Shown: positions 1 through 8,096 of the stretch, in pieces
Layout of the letters: every line of letters starts with the position of its first letter
Position numbering within the stretch: position 1 is the first letter of the stretch
Assembly (NCBI GenBank): GCA_016795425.1
Contig: JAEUHG010000083.1
Location: 28,106-92,105, forward strand
Length of the DNA stretch: 64,000 nucleotides
Direction: 5' to 3'
Source of the DNA: Verrucomicrobiales bacterium
Lineage (GTDB): Bacteria; Verrucomicrobiota; Verrucomicrobiia; Limisphaerales; CAIMTB01
Notes under the pieces: model-generated
What the model saw: the letters and a program-made list of their open reading frames with translations, nothing else
Told to the model about the DNA's origin: nothing
Databases searched by the model: none
Made by a program: the position numbers and the translations under genes

Positions 1-1
1 C

Positions 2-526
2 GCGTTGAAGGACGTGGGTTCCACCTTCCAAACGGTGGAGCAGCCGGATCTTCTGAGGACAACCAACGTGACCTTTCGCCCCATCGATTTGAGATTCGGG
101 CCGGACGGCGCGCTGTACATCGCCGATTGGAGCAATCCGATCATCCAGCATGGCGAGGTGGATTTCCGGGATCCTCGGCGGGACAAGGAGCATGGGCGGA
201 TCTGGCGGGTGACCGGCGAGGCCGCGAAATCGGTGGCCCGGGTGGATTTGTCGCGCAAGGCGACCCGCGAGTTGCTCGACCTCACCCAGTCGTCCAGCGG
301 TTGGGAACAGGAGCAGGCGCGATTGGTCTTGCGCCAACGAGGCGCCGATTCGGTGCTCGCGGAGGCGGTCGCTTGGTTGCCGGACCAGAAATCCGACCGC
401 GCCCGCTTGGAAGTGCTTTGGCTGCACGAAGCATTCGAACGACCCGCGCCGGCGTTGGTAACGGAGCTGGCCAAGGCGTCGGATCCGCGGCTGCGGGCGG
501 CGGCGGCACGCCAGTTGGCCCAGTGA
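2..526 (+). CDS. C-terminal part of a PVC-type membrane-bound dehydrogenase / heme-binding protein (5' end outside window)
   Basis: The open frame enters from the left edge and ends at TGA 524-526; any start inside the window is artificial. The visible stretch carries 'DLRFGPDGALYIADW' followed by a GHGE-like 'IQHGEVDFRDPRRD' and 'HGRIWRVT'. This is the hallmark last blade of the sugar-dehydrogenase-like beta-propeller in PVC-type membrane-bound dehydrogenases of Planctomycetes and Verrucomicrobia. About 110 residues of HEAT-like helical sequence follow (repeated Leu/Ala-rich helices ending 'LRAAAARQLAQ'). In the full family a CxxCH cytochrome domain usually follows the HEAT region; it is absent here, since the frame stops right after the helices. 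That makes it a short family member, with 15 bp before the convergent neighbour. The substrate is unknown. Confidence 0.8.
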   Translation, partial: ALKDVGSTFQTVEQPDLLRTTNVTFRPIDLRFGPDGALYIADWSNPIIQHGEVDFRDPRRDKEHGRIWRVTGEAAKSVARVDLSRKATRELLDLTQSSSGWEQEQARLVLRQRGADSVLAEAVAWLPDQKSDRARLEVLWLHEAFERPAPALVTELAKASDPRLRAAAARQLAQ

Positions 527-541
527 CAGGCGACGTCGGCT

Positions 542-3238
542 TCAGGGGCTGGCCCGGAGCCAGTAGTACGGGATGTTCGGGCGCAGCCGAATTTCGCTGC
601 TGGCCTCGAAGGCGGCGCCGGCGATCACCCCATTGAAATCGAGCGGGGTGGCCTTCCATCGCGCGCGGAGCGACGGCGAGTTCCAGCGGACCAAGCCCGA
701 GAATTCGCGCACGAGAAGGGGCGCACTGCCGCGTGAGGTGATGCGCCGTTTGCCCGTGGTCGGTTCCGTTTTCCAGCCGAAAGGCTCTTCCTCGCTCGCC
801 ACCTGGAGGAGCATCGACCTGGATTCGGAGAGAGGCAGGCGATCGAGAGGGACGAGCAGCATGGAGCCGTACTCCATCGACGATTCCATGGACACATCGG
901 GCAGTTGACGGCTGCCGGCGGCGGCGAGAAAACCGGTGTAACCCTGGGCCAATGGACTGCGCAGGGTGACCAGGCCCAACCCATAGTCCCATTCCAGTTC
1001 CCCCGTCAGGCTGGTGACGCGTTTTTCATCGTGCCGAATCGCGGTCGACAGATCGGCGATGCGGGTCGGGGGCGGCTTTTGGTCGACCCAGTCGACGCGC
1101 ACCGGTCCGGCGAGAAGCGCGAGCGGATCAAGGGATGCGGGGTCGGTCGGGGTGACCCCTGCCGGCAGGCCCGTGCTGCGCAGGGAGTCGAGGTTTTGGG
1201 AGAGTTGCAGGGGCAGCCCTTTCAACGCGCGGAGGTCGTCCATCGACATCGACACGCGCACGGACTCGGGGGCGGCTTGAATCAAACCTTGCCGGAAGAT
1301 CAGCGCGGCGGCGGGGAATTGACCGGCGACGACAGGCGTTTGCGTGGAGAATTTGCCGGGCACGGAGTCCCATTCCGTCGATTGAGCGACGAACCAGACG
1401 ATGGCATCCGTGCCGAGCAATCCGCCGTAGGCTGAACCCAGCGGAATCATGTCGGCGCGGAATCGATTGGGAAGCGACCAATTGACCTCGCTGACCATGG
1501 AGGGTCGGCGGTCGTATTCGATGTCGAAGAGGGGATTGTCGGGAGCCTTGGGCAAGCCGTTCTCGCCCCTGAGGAGCAAGGCGCTCCGGTCATCGTACGA
1601 CTGTCCCGGTTCGATGTTCCAGGTGGCGTTGTTTCCTTCGTGGATGCCTTCGAAATAACCGTGGCGATCCAGAAAATCGCCGATGAGATTCGCCTGTTTG
1701 TCGACGGGATCCAGGTAGGTGGGCGATGCGGTCTTCCAGTTGGAGCAGTAAATCAGGCCGGGATAGCCGAGTTCGATTCGGAGGAAATCATACGTGCTTC
1801 GGTGAAAGGCGATCATCAAGTCGGCGAGGAACGAAACCGTGTCCTGGTCGCGACGGGTTCGTCGATGGGCGATGTCATAGAGCCCGCGAAATCCCAGCCG
1901 ACCCTCAGCGAGGTTGTCCTGAGGCGAGGTCGTGTTGGTCCAGACCTGGGAGCGAATCTGATCGAGGGAAAAATTCGGATAGTGGCGCCGCGTCCAATCG
2001 GCGAAGCGTCGCTCCAACGTCTCACGCTGGGCATCCGGGAGATTTCCCTTGGCGCCGCGATCGGGATTGAAGGTCCAGAAGAGCGTGGAGTCCTCGTTGA
2101 TCATCTCGAGAAACGCGACGGCGGGTTCGTCGCGCAGGGCATGGCCGGACTCCGGATCGGGCGTTTGAAGCAGGGATATCCACCATTGCCGGTAAATGCG
2201 TTGGAACTCCTCGTGAAAGTACAGGAGCGCGAATGGGTGGCCGCCCTGGTAGCCGGCGAAGGCGGGAGTTGAGGCGTCGAACTTGACCCACAGCGGAAAA
2301 TAGATGCTGAGCGCGGTGTAGATGCCCTCCTGCTTGAGGGCGGCAACCAGGCGTTGCACCTGACGATTCCGACGCATATCGACCCGGCCGAAGTCGGGCC
2401 CTTCGGTGGCGTAAATGGGACCATGGATGCGGACCAGGTTGACTCCGCGTTTGGCGAGACTGCGCGCAAAACGACCCGCCTCCTCGCGGTCGATGCGAAC
2501 TCGGTCCATGCCGACATTGACGCCCCAGAATCTCAACGGCATGCCGGTGCGATGGTGGATGAACTGGTCGGCGCGGCGTGCGATGCGCCCGCCGTCACCG
2601 GCGGATGCTTCGTTGAGCGACCTAAGGTCGATGGGGGTGGCGATGAATGGATCGGCGGCGGGTTGGAAGACGAACCAACCCGGGCGTTGAGGGTTCGGGA
2701 GTTCGTCGGGATGCGCGAAGCCTCGGGGAACGAACGGGCTTTGGCTGAGGACGAAGCAATCGTAGGCGGTCGTGTGCTGATCCCCAGACAACACCTCGAG
2801 TTGGAATTCATGGTTTCCGGCCTTGAGATCAAGCCTTCCGGCTGGCGCCCAACCGATGCGTCGAGAGGAATCGCCATCGAGGATCTGAAGGTCGGTCAGG
2901 CTGAGGTCGGGAACTTCCTTCCAGTCGCTGGTTGTTCCCAAGCGCCAGCGGATGCCTTGGGGATTCCAGAACTTGCGAATCCAGAGCGTGTACGTTCCGT
3001 CGCCTGGAATGCGTACGGCGGCTTGGAGTTTGCCCCCCGGGGGCAGCCATACCATCCGACCATTGGATACTCCCGATTCGTTGCCGGCCCCCGCCGGTTC
3101 GGCTTCGAACCAGACCCAGTCCAAGCCGGCTCCCACGGCGAGGTGGGTGGGAGCGAGCAGGAGCAGAAGCGCGAGAACCCATTCCGGCGAGAGGTGCCGG
3201 CGTTCGGAGTGGCAAGGGATTGGGAGCGTCGCCCGCAT
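542..3238 (-). CDS. Exported glycoside hydrolase-like protein, clan GH-A (cellulase-like) fold
   Basis: An 898-aa protein starting at ATG 3238. A signal peptide lies around residues 17-37 (hydrophobic 'VLALLLLLAP' then AxA-like 'AVGA'). Residues about 40-170 look like a carbohydrate-binding beta-sandwich ('WFEAEPAG', 'GTYTLWIRKFWNP'). From about 210 a TIM-barrel follows: 'RFWGVNVG', 'KRGVNLVRIHGP', then 'FLEMINED' with Asn-Glu at 381-382, the usual GH-A acid/base position. 'SEVNW' with Glu584 fits the nucleophile strand. The C-terminal ~250 residues are beta-rich. This pattern is common in large verrucomicrobial glycosidases active on plant or algal polysaccharides, but the substrate cannot be read from sequence. 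It is convergent with the gene at the left edge and divergent from the DUF2237 gene. Confidence 0.75.
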   Translation of the reverse strand: MRATLPIPCHSERRHLSPEWVLALLLLLAPTHLAVGAGLDWVWFEAEPAGAGNESGVSNGRMVWLPPGGKLQAAVRIPGDGTYTLWIRKFWNPQGIRWRLGTTSDWKEVPDLSLTDLQILDGDSSRRIGWAPAGRLDLKAGNHEFQLEVLSGDQHTTAYDCFVLSQSPFVPRGFAHPDELPNPQRPGWFVFQPAADPFIATPIDLRSLNEASAGDGGRIARRADQFIHHRTGMPLRFWGVNVGMDRVRIDREEAGRFARSLAKRGVNLVRIHGPIYATEGPDFGRVDMRRNRQVQRLVAALKQEGIYTALSIYFPLWVKFDASTPAFAGYQGGHPFALLYFHEEFQRIYRQWWISLLQTPDPESGHALRDEPAVAFLEMINEDSTLFWTFNPDRGAKGNLPDAQRETLERRFADWTRRHYPNFSLDQIRSQVWTNTTSPQDNLAEGRLGFRGLYDIAHRRTRRDQDTVSFLADLMIAFHRSTYDFLRIELGYPGLIYCSNWKTASPTYLDPVDKQANLIGDFLDRHGYFEGIHEGNNATWNIEPGQSYDDRSALLLRGENGLPKAPDNPLFDIEYDRRPSMVSEVNWSLPNRFRADMIPLGSAYGGLLGTDAIVWFVAQSTEWDSVPGKFSTQTPVVAGQFPAAALIFRQGLIQAAPESVRVSMSMDDLRALKGLPLQLSQNLDSLRSTGLPAGVTPTDPASLDPLALLAGPVRVDWVDQKPPPTRIADLSTAIRHDEKRVTSLTGELEWDYGLGLVTLRSPLAQGYTGFLAAAGSRQLPDVSMESSMEYGSMLLVPLDRLPLSESRSMLLQVASEEEPFGWKTEPTTGKRRITSRGSAPLLVREFSGLVRWNSPSLRARWKATPLDFNGVIAGAAFEASSEIRLRPNIPYYWLRASP

Positions 3239-3370
3239 GGCAGACAGCCTTGGTGCCTCGTTGGCGGCGTCAAGGGTGATGGGTTGGCGGGATGGGGTTG
3301 ACGCGCGGAATATCGGAAGCCGGGAAAATCCGGGATGCGAACTGTCGAGACGCTGCTAGTGTTGGGTCGC

Positions 3371-3742
3371 ATGCCAACCAACGTCCTGGGCGGGGAACTT
3401 CAGTGCTGTTGTCGGGAACCGATGACCGGGTTTTATCGGGATGGGTATTGTCGCACGGGACCGGGAGATCAGGGCGTGCATGTGGTTTGCGCGATGATGA
3501 CGAGGGAGTTTCTGGAGTTTTCGCGGCGGCGCGGCAACGACCTGGTGACGCCCGCTCCCGCGTTTGATTTTCCGGGCCTCAAGCCGGGAGATCGCTGGTG
3601 TCTTTGTGTGACGCGATGGAAGGAGGCATTGGACGCAGGAATGGCCCCTCCGGTGGTGCTGGCGGCGACCCATCTGTCGGCGCTGGAGTTCGTGAGTCTG
3701 GAGGAGTTGCGAGCGCACGGGGAAGACATCCGGGAACCCTAG
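3371..3742 (+). CDS. DUF2237 family protein (COG3651-like)
   Basis: A small cytosolic protein of 123 aa from ATG 3371; an in-frame ATG at 3335 would add 12 residues. I prefer 3371 because the family begins almost immediately with the 'NVLGG' block, seen here as 'MPTNVLGGELQCC'. Further family signatures are 'PMTGFYRDGYC', 'GVHVVCAMMTREFLEFS', 'RGNDLVTP', 'FPGLKPGDRWCLC' and 'APPVVLAATH'. Together they cover the whole protein at the usual length, so the family assignment is secure. The biochemical function of DUF2237 is not established; conserved Cys and His residues hint at metal or redox chemistry, which is inference. It stands divergently from the glycosidase, with a gap of about 130 bp that must hold both promoters. 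Confidence 0.9.
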   Translation: MPTNVLGGELQCCCREPMTGFYRDGYCRTGPGDQGVHVVCAMMTREFLEFSRRRGNDLVTPAPAFDFPGLKPGDRWCLCVTRWKEALDAGMAPPVVLAATHLSALEFVSLEELRAHGEDIREP

Positions 3743-3793
3743 TGGATTGACCCAGGGCTCTGCGGATGCGAATCGAAGGGCTGGACCGTTTGC

Positions 3794-4978
3794 ATGTCCG
3801 TCGCATCCACTTCCGCGCCGATGCGCATCTTACAGGTGAACTCGCTCCTGACCGGGGGCGGGACCGACGATCAGTGTCTACGTCTGGCCCACGGTCTGGC
3901 CAAGCTCGGCCAGGACGTGTGGTTGTCGGCGCCGTCGGGGAGGGAGCTTTCGGGTTTGGTGGGCGCCCTTGGCATTCGTCATTGCGAGGCGCCCGCCCGC
4001 GGGGCGTTGAAACTGGACTTCATTCGGGCGACGGCGCGGCATTGCCGGGCGCATCGCATCCAGATCCTTCACGGCCATCACGGTCGTGACCTGTGGCCGA
4101 CGATACTCGCTGCCCGGTGGTCCGGGGTGCGACCGAAAGTGGTTTTGACGAGGCATTTGGCGAAGAGTCCCAGTTCATTCCTGAGTCGACGCCTGCTTCT
4201 GGGGCAGGTGGATGCCCTTTTGGCGGTATCGGAGTTTGTCGCGCGCGTCTTGCGTGAGGGGGTTGACGAGCCCGATTCCCCGGTCGAGGAACGTCACCGG
4301 CGGCCGCCCCTGATTGGCGATCTGTCGAAGATTCGCGTGGCACAGGGCGGCATCGATCCGGAGCGGTTCCATCCCTTCGACGCTTCGGTGCAGCGTGCGG
4401 AGTGGGGATTATGTCCGGGGGATGTGGCTTTCGGCGTGGTGGGGGGCTATGACTTCCCACGGGGAAAGGGACAGCGCGAGTTTCTCCAAGCGGCAAGTCG
4501 GATCCGGGCGGCCGCGCCGGCCGCGCGATTCCTGGTCATTGGGCGAGGCAGTATGAAGTCGACGTTGGAAGGCGACATCGCGGCGCTGGGCTTGCAGGGG
4601 CGGGCGTGGTTGACGCCGTACTGTGGAAACATGCCGGCGGCGATGAATGCCCTGGACTGCCTGGTGCATCCGCAGGTGGCAACGGATGCCTTTCCGACGG
4701 TGATTCTGGAGGCGATGGCCTGCAACAAGCCGGTGATTGCCACGGCGTGCGATGGTGCACCGGAGCAATTCGAGAACGGGGGACAGGGGTTGCTCGTGCC
4801 CATGGAGGATGTGGGAGCCCTGGCGAAGGCGATGTGCGAAATCGCCGGCAATGCGGCGCTGCGGTCCCGACTTGGAGGCGCAGGGCGCGAGCGGGTTCTC
4901 GGTCGCTTCACCCTGGATCACATGGCGGTGCGGGTGCTGCGGGTCTACCAGGATTTGATGACAGTGGACAGGAGGTGA
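3794..4978 (+). CDS. GT4-type (GT-B fold) glycosyltransferase
   Basis: A 394-aa enzyme, probably cytosolic or peripheral on the inner membrane, transferring a sugar from a nucleotide donor. The N-terminal Rossmann domain opens with 'MRILQVNSLLTGGGTDDQ' (internal Met10, ATG 3821, is an alternative start) and includes 'LHGHHGRDLW'. The C-terminal donor-binding domain shows 'GGYDFPRGKGQREFLQA', the strand 'ARFLVIGRG' and the GT4 signature 'FPTVILEAMACNKPVIAT'. Length and domain order match Glycos_transf_1 plus Glyco_transf_4. It is translationally linked to the downstream NodB deacetylase: a full Shine-Dalgarno sequence lies across its own stop codon. The pair suggests cell-surface polysaccharide or lipid A-type glycan synthesis. 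Acceptor and donor are unknown. Confidence 0.88.
   Translation: MSVASTSAPMRILQVNSLLTGGGTDDQCLRLAHGLAKLGQDVWLSAPSGRELSGLVGALGIRHCEAPARGALKLDFIRATARHCRAHRIQILHGHHGRDLWPTILAARWSGVRPKVVLTRHLAKSPSSFLSRRLLLGQVDALLAVSEFVARVLREGVDEPDSPVEERHRRPPLIGDLSKIRVAQGGIDPERFHPFDASVQRAEWGLCPGDVAFGVVGGYDFPRGKGQREFLQAASRIRAAAPAARFLVIGRGSMKSTLEGDIAALGLQGRAWLTPYCGNMPAAMNALDCLVHPQVATDAFPTVILEAMACNKPVIATACDGAPEQFENGGQGLLVPMEDVGALAKAMCEIAGNAALRSRLGGAGRERVLGRFTLDHMAVRVLRVYQDLMTVDRR
4970..4978 (+). promoter_or_regulatory. Shine-Dalgarno AGGAGGTGA overlapping the upstream stop codon
   Basis: AGGAGGTGA ends with the TGA stop of the glycosyltransferase and sits 3 nt before the ATG at 4982. It is a near-perfect anti-SD match and indicates translational coupling of the glycosyltransferase and deacetylase genes. 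The SD core (AGGAGG) to ATG distance is 6 nt. Confidence 0.7.
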
Positions 4979-4981
4979 CGT

Positions 4982-5728
4982 ATGCCGGATTCGCGATTGC
5001 GTTATTATTCACGACTGGCGCCCTTTCAACGCCTCTTTGACCGAGGCGTGCCGATCCTGACCTACCATAAATTCGGTCCTCGCCCGCGCGGTGTGCGGCT
5101 TCGTGGGTTGTATCTGCCACGCCGGCTATTGGCGCGGCAGTTGAGGGAATGGAACGACGGGGGATTCGAATCGGTGACGCTGCCGGAAGCGGTCCGTCCG
5201 ACGAACACGCGCCCAATCATTTTGACGATCGATGATGGTTTTCGGAGCGTCTTGGAGCATGCGCTGCCCTTGCTGGTGAAGCACGGGTACCAGGCCACAC
5301 TTTACTTGGTGGCGGATCGACTGGGGGGGGATAACGACTGGGAACAGGCGCAGGGCGAGGTGGCGGCGCCGTTGATGACCGTGGCGGAGGTCAAGGAGTG
5401 GCTTGCGGCCGGACAACGGATCGGGTCCCACACCTGCACGCACCCTTGGCTGACACGCATTCCATTGGCGGAAGCCCGCGAGGAGATTCAGGCAAGTCGC
5501 AAGAAGCTGGAGGATGCGTTTGGTATCGAGGTGAAGGACTTCTGTTATCCGTATGGTGAATGGAACGTGATGGTGCGCGATGCGGTCGAGGCCGCGGGTT
5601 ATGCGACTGCGACCACCACCGATTTCGGCGTGAATACGACAGAATCCGACCGGTTCGCCCTACGCCGCATCACGGCGCGGCACACCTCCTGGGGTTGGCG
5701 GGCGATTCGCGCGTGGTGGCGGAGGTAG
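4982..5728 (+). CDS. Polysaccharide deacetylase, NodB homology domain (CE4-like)
   Basis: A 248-aa protein with no clear signal peptide. The NodB metal-dependent deacetylase motifs are in order. Motif 1 is 'LTIDDGFRSV' with Asp84 (catalytic base) and Asp85 (metal ligand). Motif 2 is 'GSHTCTHPWL' with His150 and His154 (metal ligands). Motif 3 is 'FCYPYGEWN' near residue 190. By family knowledge it removes N- or O-acetyl groups from a polysaccharide or sugar intermediate. It follows the GT4 gene with only 3 nt between them and a very strong SD, so the two are co-translated and probably act in one surface-glycan pathway. The lack of an export signal suggests a cytosolic, lipid-linked or nucleotide-linked substrate (inference). 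Confidence 0.9.
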   Translation: MPDSRLRYYSRLAPFQRLFDRGVPILTYHKFGPRPRGVRLRGLYLPRRLLARQLREWNDGGFESVTLPEAVRPTNTRPIILTIDDGFRSVLEHALPLLVKHGYQATLYLVADRLGGDNDWEQAQGEVAAPLMTVAEVKEWLAAGQRIGSHTCTHPWLTRIPLAEAREEIQASRKKLEDAFGIEVKDFCYPYGEWNVMVRDAVEAAGYATATTTDFGVNTTESDRFALRRITARHTSWGWRAIRAWWRR

Positions 5729-5785
5729 TCGGGACAGCCTGAACCTGGGCGATGTGCCTTGAGCCATCGATCTTGTGCCTCAATG

Positions 5786-6493
5786 TCAGACTGACGGTCC
5801 AGAGGCGTCGTCCTCGCCCTCGGTGGCCCAGCGCGGGTAGATCTCGGGCGGTAGTTGGCCGCGGCGGATAAGCTCGTGCAGGTCGCGGATGATGGTCCGG
5901 CGAGCCACGTTGAAACGGCGCGCCAACGCCGAGATGTTGGGTCGGGCCGTGACATCCTTGACCTGGCGGAGAATCTCGTTTTGGCGGCTCAGGCGATCGG
6001 TCGACCGGCTGAGAAGGTCCTGAATGTCCGCGCGCCGCGAACGCTCGAGGGACTCGAAGGATCGCACGATCTCGGCCTCGCCACACTCGCGCAAAGCCGT
6101 CTCGATGGTTCGGCGCAGGTCATCCAGGTCGACCGGCTTCGAGAGACAATAATGAGCGCGGCGGGGTCCCTGAAGCGCTTCGATCTGCTCGTGCACATCC
6201 ATGGCGCCGCTGATCACCACGACGGGAACGTGGGGAAGGGCTTCCTTCAATTCGGGCAGGTAATCGAGTCCCAGATCGCCATCGTCGAGAATGTGATCGA
6301 GGATGATGAGGTGCGGAGGAAACTTGGACAGGTGGGCCAGGGCTTCCCGCCCGGTTCGGGCCCGCGACAGTTCGTAGCCCGACAGGGCATCCTCGTAGAT
6401 CTCCGCCTGGAGATCGTCGTCTTCGATGATGAGAATGCGGGGTTTTTCCACGGTAGCTGTGTCCAACGTAGGACTGTCGCACGGACTCGGCAA
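5786..6493 (-). CDS. Response regulator: receiver domain plus C-terminal DeoR-like helix-turn-helix
   Basis: A 235-aa protein. Residues 18-135 form a receiver domain: acidic pocket 'IIEDDD' near 22-27, phospho-acceptor Asp66 in 'LIILDHILD', Ser/Thr switch in 'VVVISGA', and Lys119 in 'LSKPVD'. A charged linker of about 45 residues ('LERSRRADIQDLLSRSTDR', possibly coiled coil) leads to a helix-turn-helix at about 187-210, 'ISALARRFNVARRTIIRDL'. Its second helix resembles the DeoR/HTH_11 recognition helix. No histidine kinase gene lies next to it, so it is an orphan regulator in this window. It is probably followed by nothing co-transcribed: the deacetylase is convergent. The MFS gene lies 32 bp upstream on the same strand, so the two may share a transcript. 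Confidence 0.85.
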   Translation of the reverse strand: MPSPCDSPTLDTATVEKPRILIIEDDDLQAEIYEDALSGYELSRARTGREALAHLSKFPPHLIILDHILDDGDLGLDYLPELKEALPHVPVVVISGAMDVHEQIEALQGPRRAHYCLSKPVDLDDLRRTIETALRECGEAEIVRSFESLERSRRADIQDLLSRSTDRLSRQNEILRQVKDVTARPNISALARRFNVARRTIIRDLHELIRRGQLPPEIYPRWATEGEDDASGPSV

Positions 6494-6525
6494 GCCGGGG
6501 GTGGCCGGGCAGGGGGCAACGACGG

Positions 6526-7761
6526 TCAGCGGCCGGCGTCGGAAGGGCCCGGCTCAGGCGTGGTTCGGAAGGAGCGTAGGGCCAAGAGCAAGGCCAGCAG
6601 AACCAGCAAACCCCCGAGGAAATACGGTGCACCGGGCAGTTGGATCGGAGTCTTGGGGCCGATGAAGAAGCTGAACAGTCCGGCAGCGATGGGGGGACCG
6701 GCGATTCCAGCGACGCTGCCCAGGCTGGCCAGCGCCCCTTGGATGGCGCCCTGTTCGTCGGCGCGCGCGGTCCGCGAAATCAGGCCTTGGACTGCGGGAT
6801 TGGCGATCCCGCTGAACGAGCCGACGAGAATCATGACGTAGACCATCCATGATTGGTACGCCAGGCCGTACCCGACGTAGATCGCGACGGCGATGGAGAG
6901 TCCGATGACGACGGCGCGGCGTTCGCCGATTTTGGGAATGATGATGCGGGTCAGGCCGCCCTGCACGACGGCCGCCATCACGCCGACCAGGGCGAGGGAG
7001 AGTCCGGTTTGTCCAACCGACCATTGGTAGCGGTAACTGGTGTACAGGACCCACGTCGCGGGGAATACCTGGTGGGCCAGGTTGCTGAGAAAGTAGGTTC
7101 CAGTGAGCCCAAGAACCACCGGGTAACGTCGCAGCGCGAGCAGCGAACCGACGGGATTCGCGCGGGCCCATTGAAAGGCGCGGCGGTTTTCCGGTGGCAA
7201 CGACTCCGGAAGCACGAACCAGCCGTAGAGCCAGTTGAGCAGGGTCAGTCCGGCGGCGACGAGGAATGGCATGCGCAATCCGATGTCGCCAAGCATGCCT
7301 CCGAGCGCCGGGCCGGCGATGAAGCCAAGGCCAAACGCCGCCCCGATCAAGCCGAAGTTCTGCGCCCGCTTTTCCGGTGGGCTGACGTCCGCAATGTAGG
7401 CGGACGCCGCCGTGATGTTGGCTCCGGTGATGCCGGCGACGATGCGTCCGACGAAGAACCACGGTAGCGTGGGCGCATACGCCAGGAGGAGGTAGTCGAG
7501 TCCCGATCCGAACAGCGAGGACAGGATGACGGGTCGACGCCCGAAACGATCCGAGAGACTCCCCAGCAACGGAGCAAAGACGAACTGCATCATCGAATAC
7601 AGAGCGGTGAGCCAGCCGAACGTGTGGGAAGCCTGGGGCACCGATCCGCCCACCAGTTCCTCGATGAGCCGGGGCAGGATCGGAATCACCAACCCGATCC
7701 CGAAGATGTCCAGGAACAGCGTGATGAAGATGAACCCCAGTGCGGGTTTGCGAGGCGCCAT
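6526..7761 (-). CDS. MFS drug exporter, TetA/TCR-type (12 TM)
   Basis: A 411-aa integral membrane protein, the usual length for 12-TM drug:H+ antiporters. TM1 is '[20 protein letters not shown]'. The loop 2-3 motif A appears as '[14 protein letters not shown]' near residues 66-79. The family stretch '[20 protein letters not shown]' follows, then '[15 protein letters not shown]'. These are the signatures of tetracycline-resistance-type MFS (TCR/Tet) proteins, which export drugs or metabolites. Substrate specificity cannot be deduced and it should not be read as proof of tetracycline resistance. The ATG at 7761 is chosen because it directly precedes TM1. It is transcribed away from the sigma-factor gene, and the response regulator gene follows 32 bp downstream. 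Confidence 0.9.
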   Translation of the reverse strand: MAPRKPALGFIFITLFLDIFGIGLVIPILPRLIEELVGGSVPQASHTFGWLTALYSMMQFVFAPLLGSLSDRFGRRPVILSSLFGSGLDYLLLAYAPTLPWFFVGRIVAGITGANITAASAYIADVSPPEKRAQNFGLIGAAFGLGFIAGPALGGMLGDIGLRMPFLVAAGLTLLNWLYGWFVLPESLPPENRRAFQWARANPVGSLLALRRYPVVLGLTGTYFLSNLAHQVFPATWVLYTSYRYQWSVGQTGLSLALVGVMAAVVQGGLTRIIIPKIGERRAVVIGLSIAVAIYVGYGLAYQSWMVYVMILVGSFSGIANPAVQGLISRTARADEQGAIQGALASLGSVAGIAGPPIAAGLFSFFIGPKTPIQLPGAPYFLGGLLVLLALLLALRSFRTTPEPGPSDAGR

Positions 7762-7768
7762 CGGCGGC

Positions 7769-7832
7769 GCGAATCACACGTCTTTAGGGTTCGTCGGTGC
7801 AAGCTCGGATCCGGGGGAGGCAAGTGCGGAGG
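7769..7832 (-). pseudogene. Degenerate copy of a LysR-type gene 3' end
   Basis: Aligned by eye without gaps, 7769-7832 matches 27824-27887 (the last codons, stop and few bases past the stop of the LysR gene) at about 50 of 64 positions. The stop codon falls in the same place (7774-7776 versus 27829-27831) and the reading frame is kept: 'LASPGSELAP' here versus 'LASLGSGLAP' there. The rest of a LysR gene is absent. This fits a remnant of a deleted paralogue, or a shared dispersed element that overlaps gene ends. Confidence 0.45.
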
Positions 7833-7854
7833 AAGCTGGCGTGCCGGTAGCACC

Positions 7855-7878
7855 ATCGGAATCAAAATCGGAATCACC
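7855..7878. repeat. Short imperfect direct repeat (ATCGGAATC-AAA-ATCGGAATC)
   Basis: Two identical 9-mers ATCGGAATC are separated by AAA and followed by a related ACCATCGAT. Read on the minus strand this gives the low-complexity Asp/Ser run of the open frame there. It could be a small slippage repeat. Function is unknown. Confidence 0.4.
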
Positions 7879-8096
7879 ATCGATCCGCGCCTCCGCCTGG
7901 TTCTCGACCTCGTCTCGAATCGAGGGCAATTCGATCCCGATTGTGTAGTGAATCCGACTCCGAAGGTGAAGGAAGCACAACACGTCGGTGGAGTGTCCTC
8001 GCTCCGGCGCACAAAAGAAGTGCATTAGCGTGCCAACTCACCCACGATGTCCTAGTGGTATCCAAGGAGCATTACCACGCGTCATCTCCCCCAGTG

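Larger units (their letters stand above)
7762..8096. other. Divergent intergenic region without a supported gene
   Basis: This 335-bp stretch separates the MFS and ECF sigma start codons and must hold both promoters. It contains a 64-bp segment resembling the 3' end of the LysR gene at 27.8 kb (listed separately) and a short imperfect repeat of ATCGGAATC units at 7855-7878. A minus-strand frame of 83 codons (7774-8025) shares the LysR-like last residues, but otherwise has low-complexity Asp/Ser sequence and no recognisable domain. I do not call it a gene. I see no tRNA or clear terminator. Confidence 0.6.

Noticed and set aside
6526..7761. Acquired tetracycline resistance gene
   Set aside because: The protein is only TetA-like by family. 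It has no TetR regulator beside it and no mobile element, and its composition matches its surroundings.
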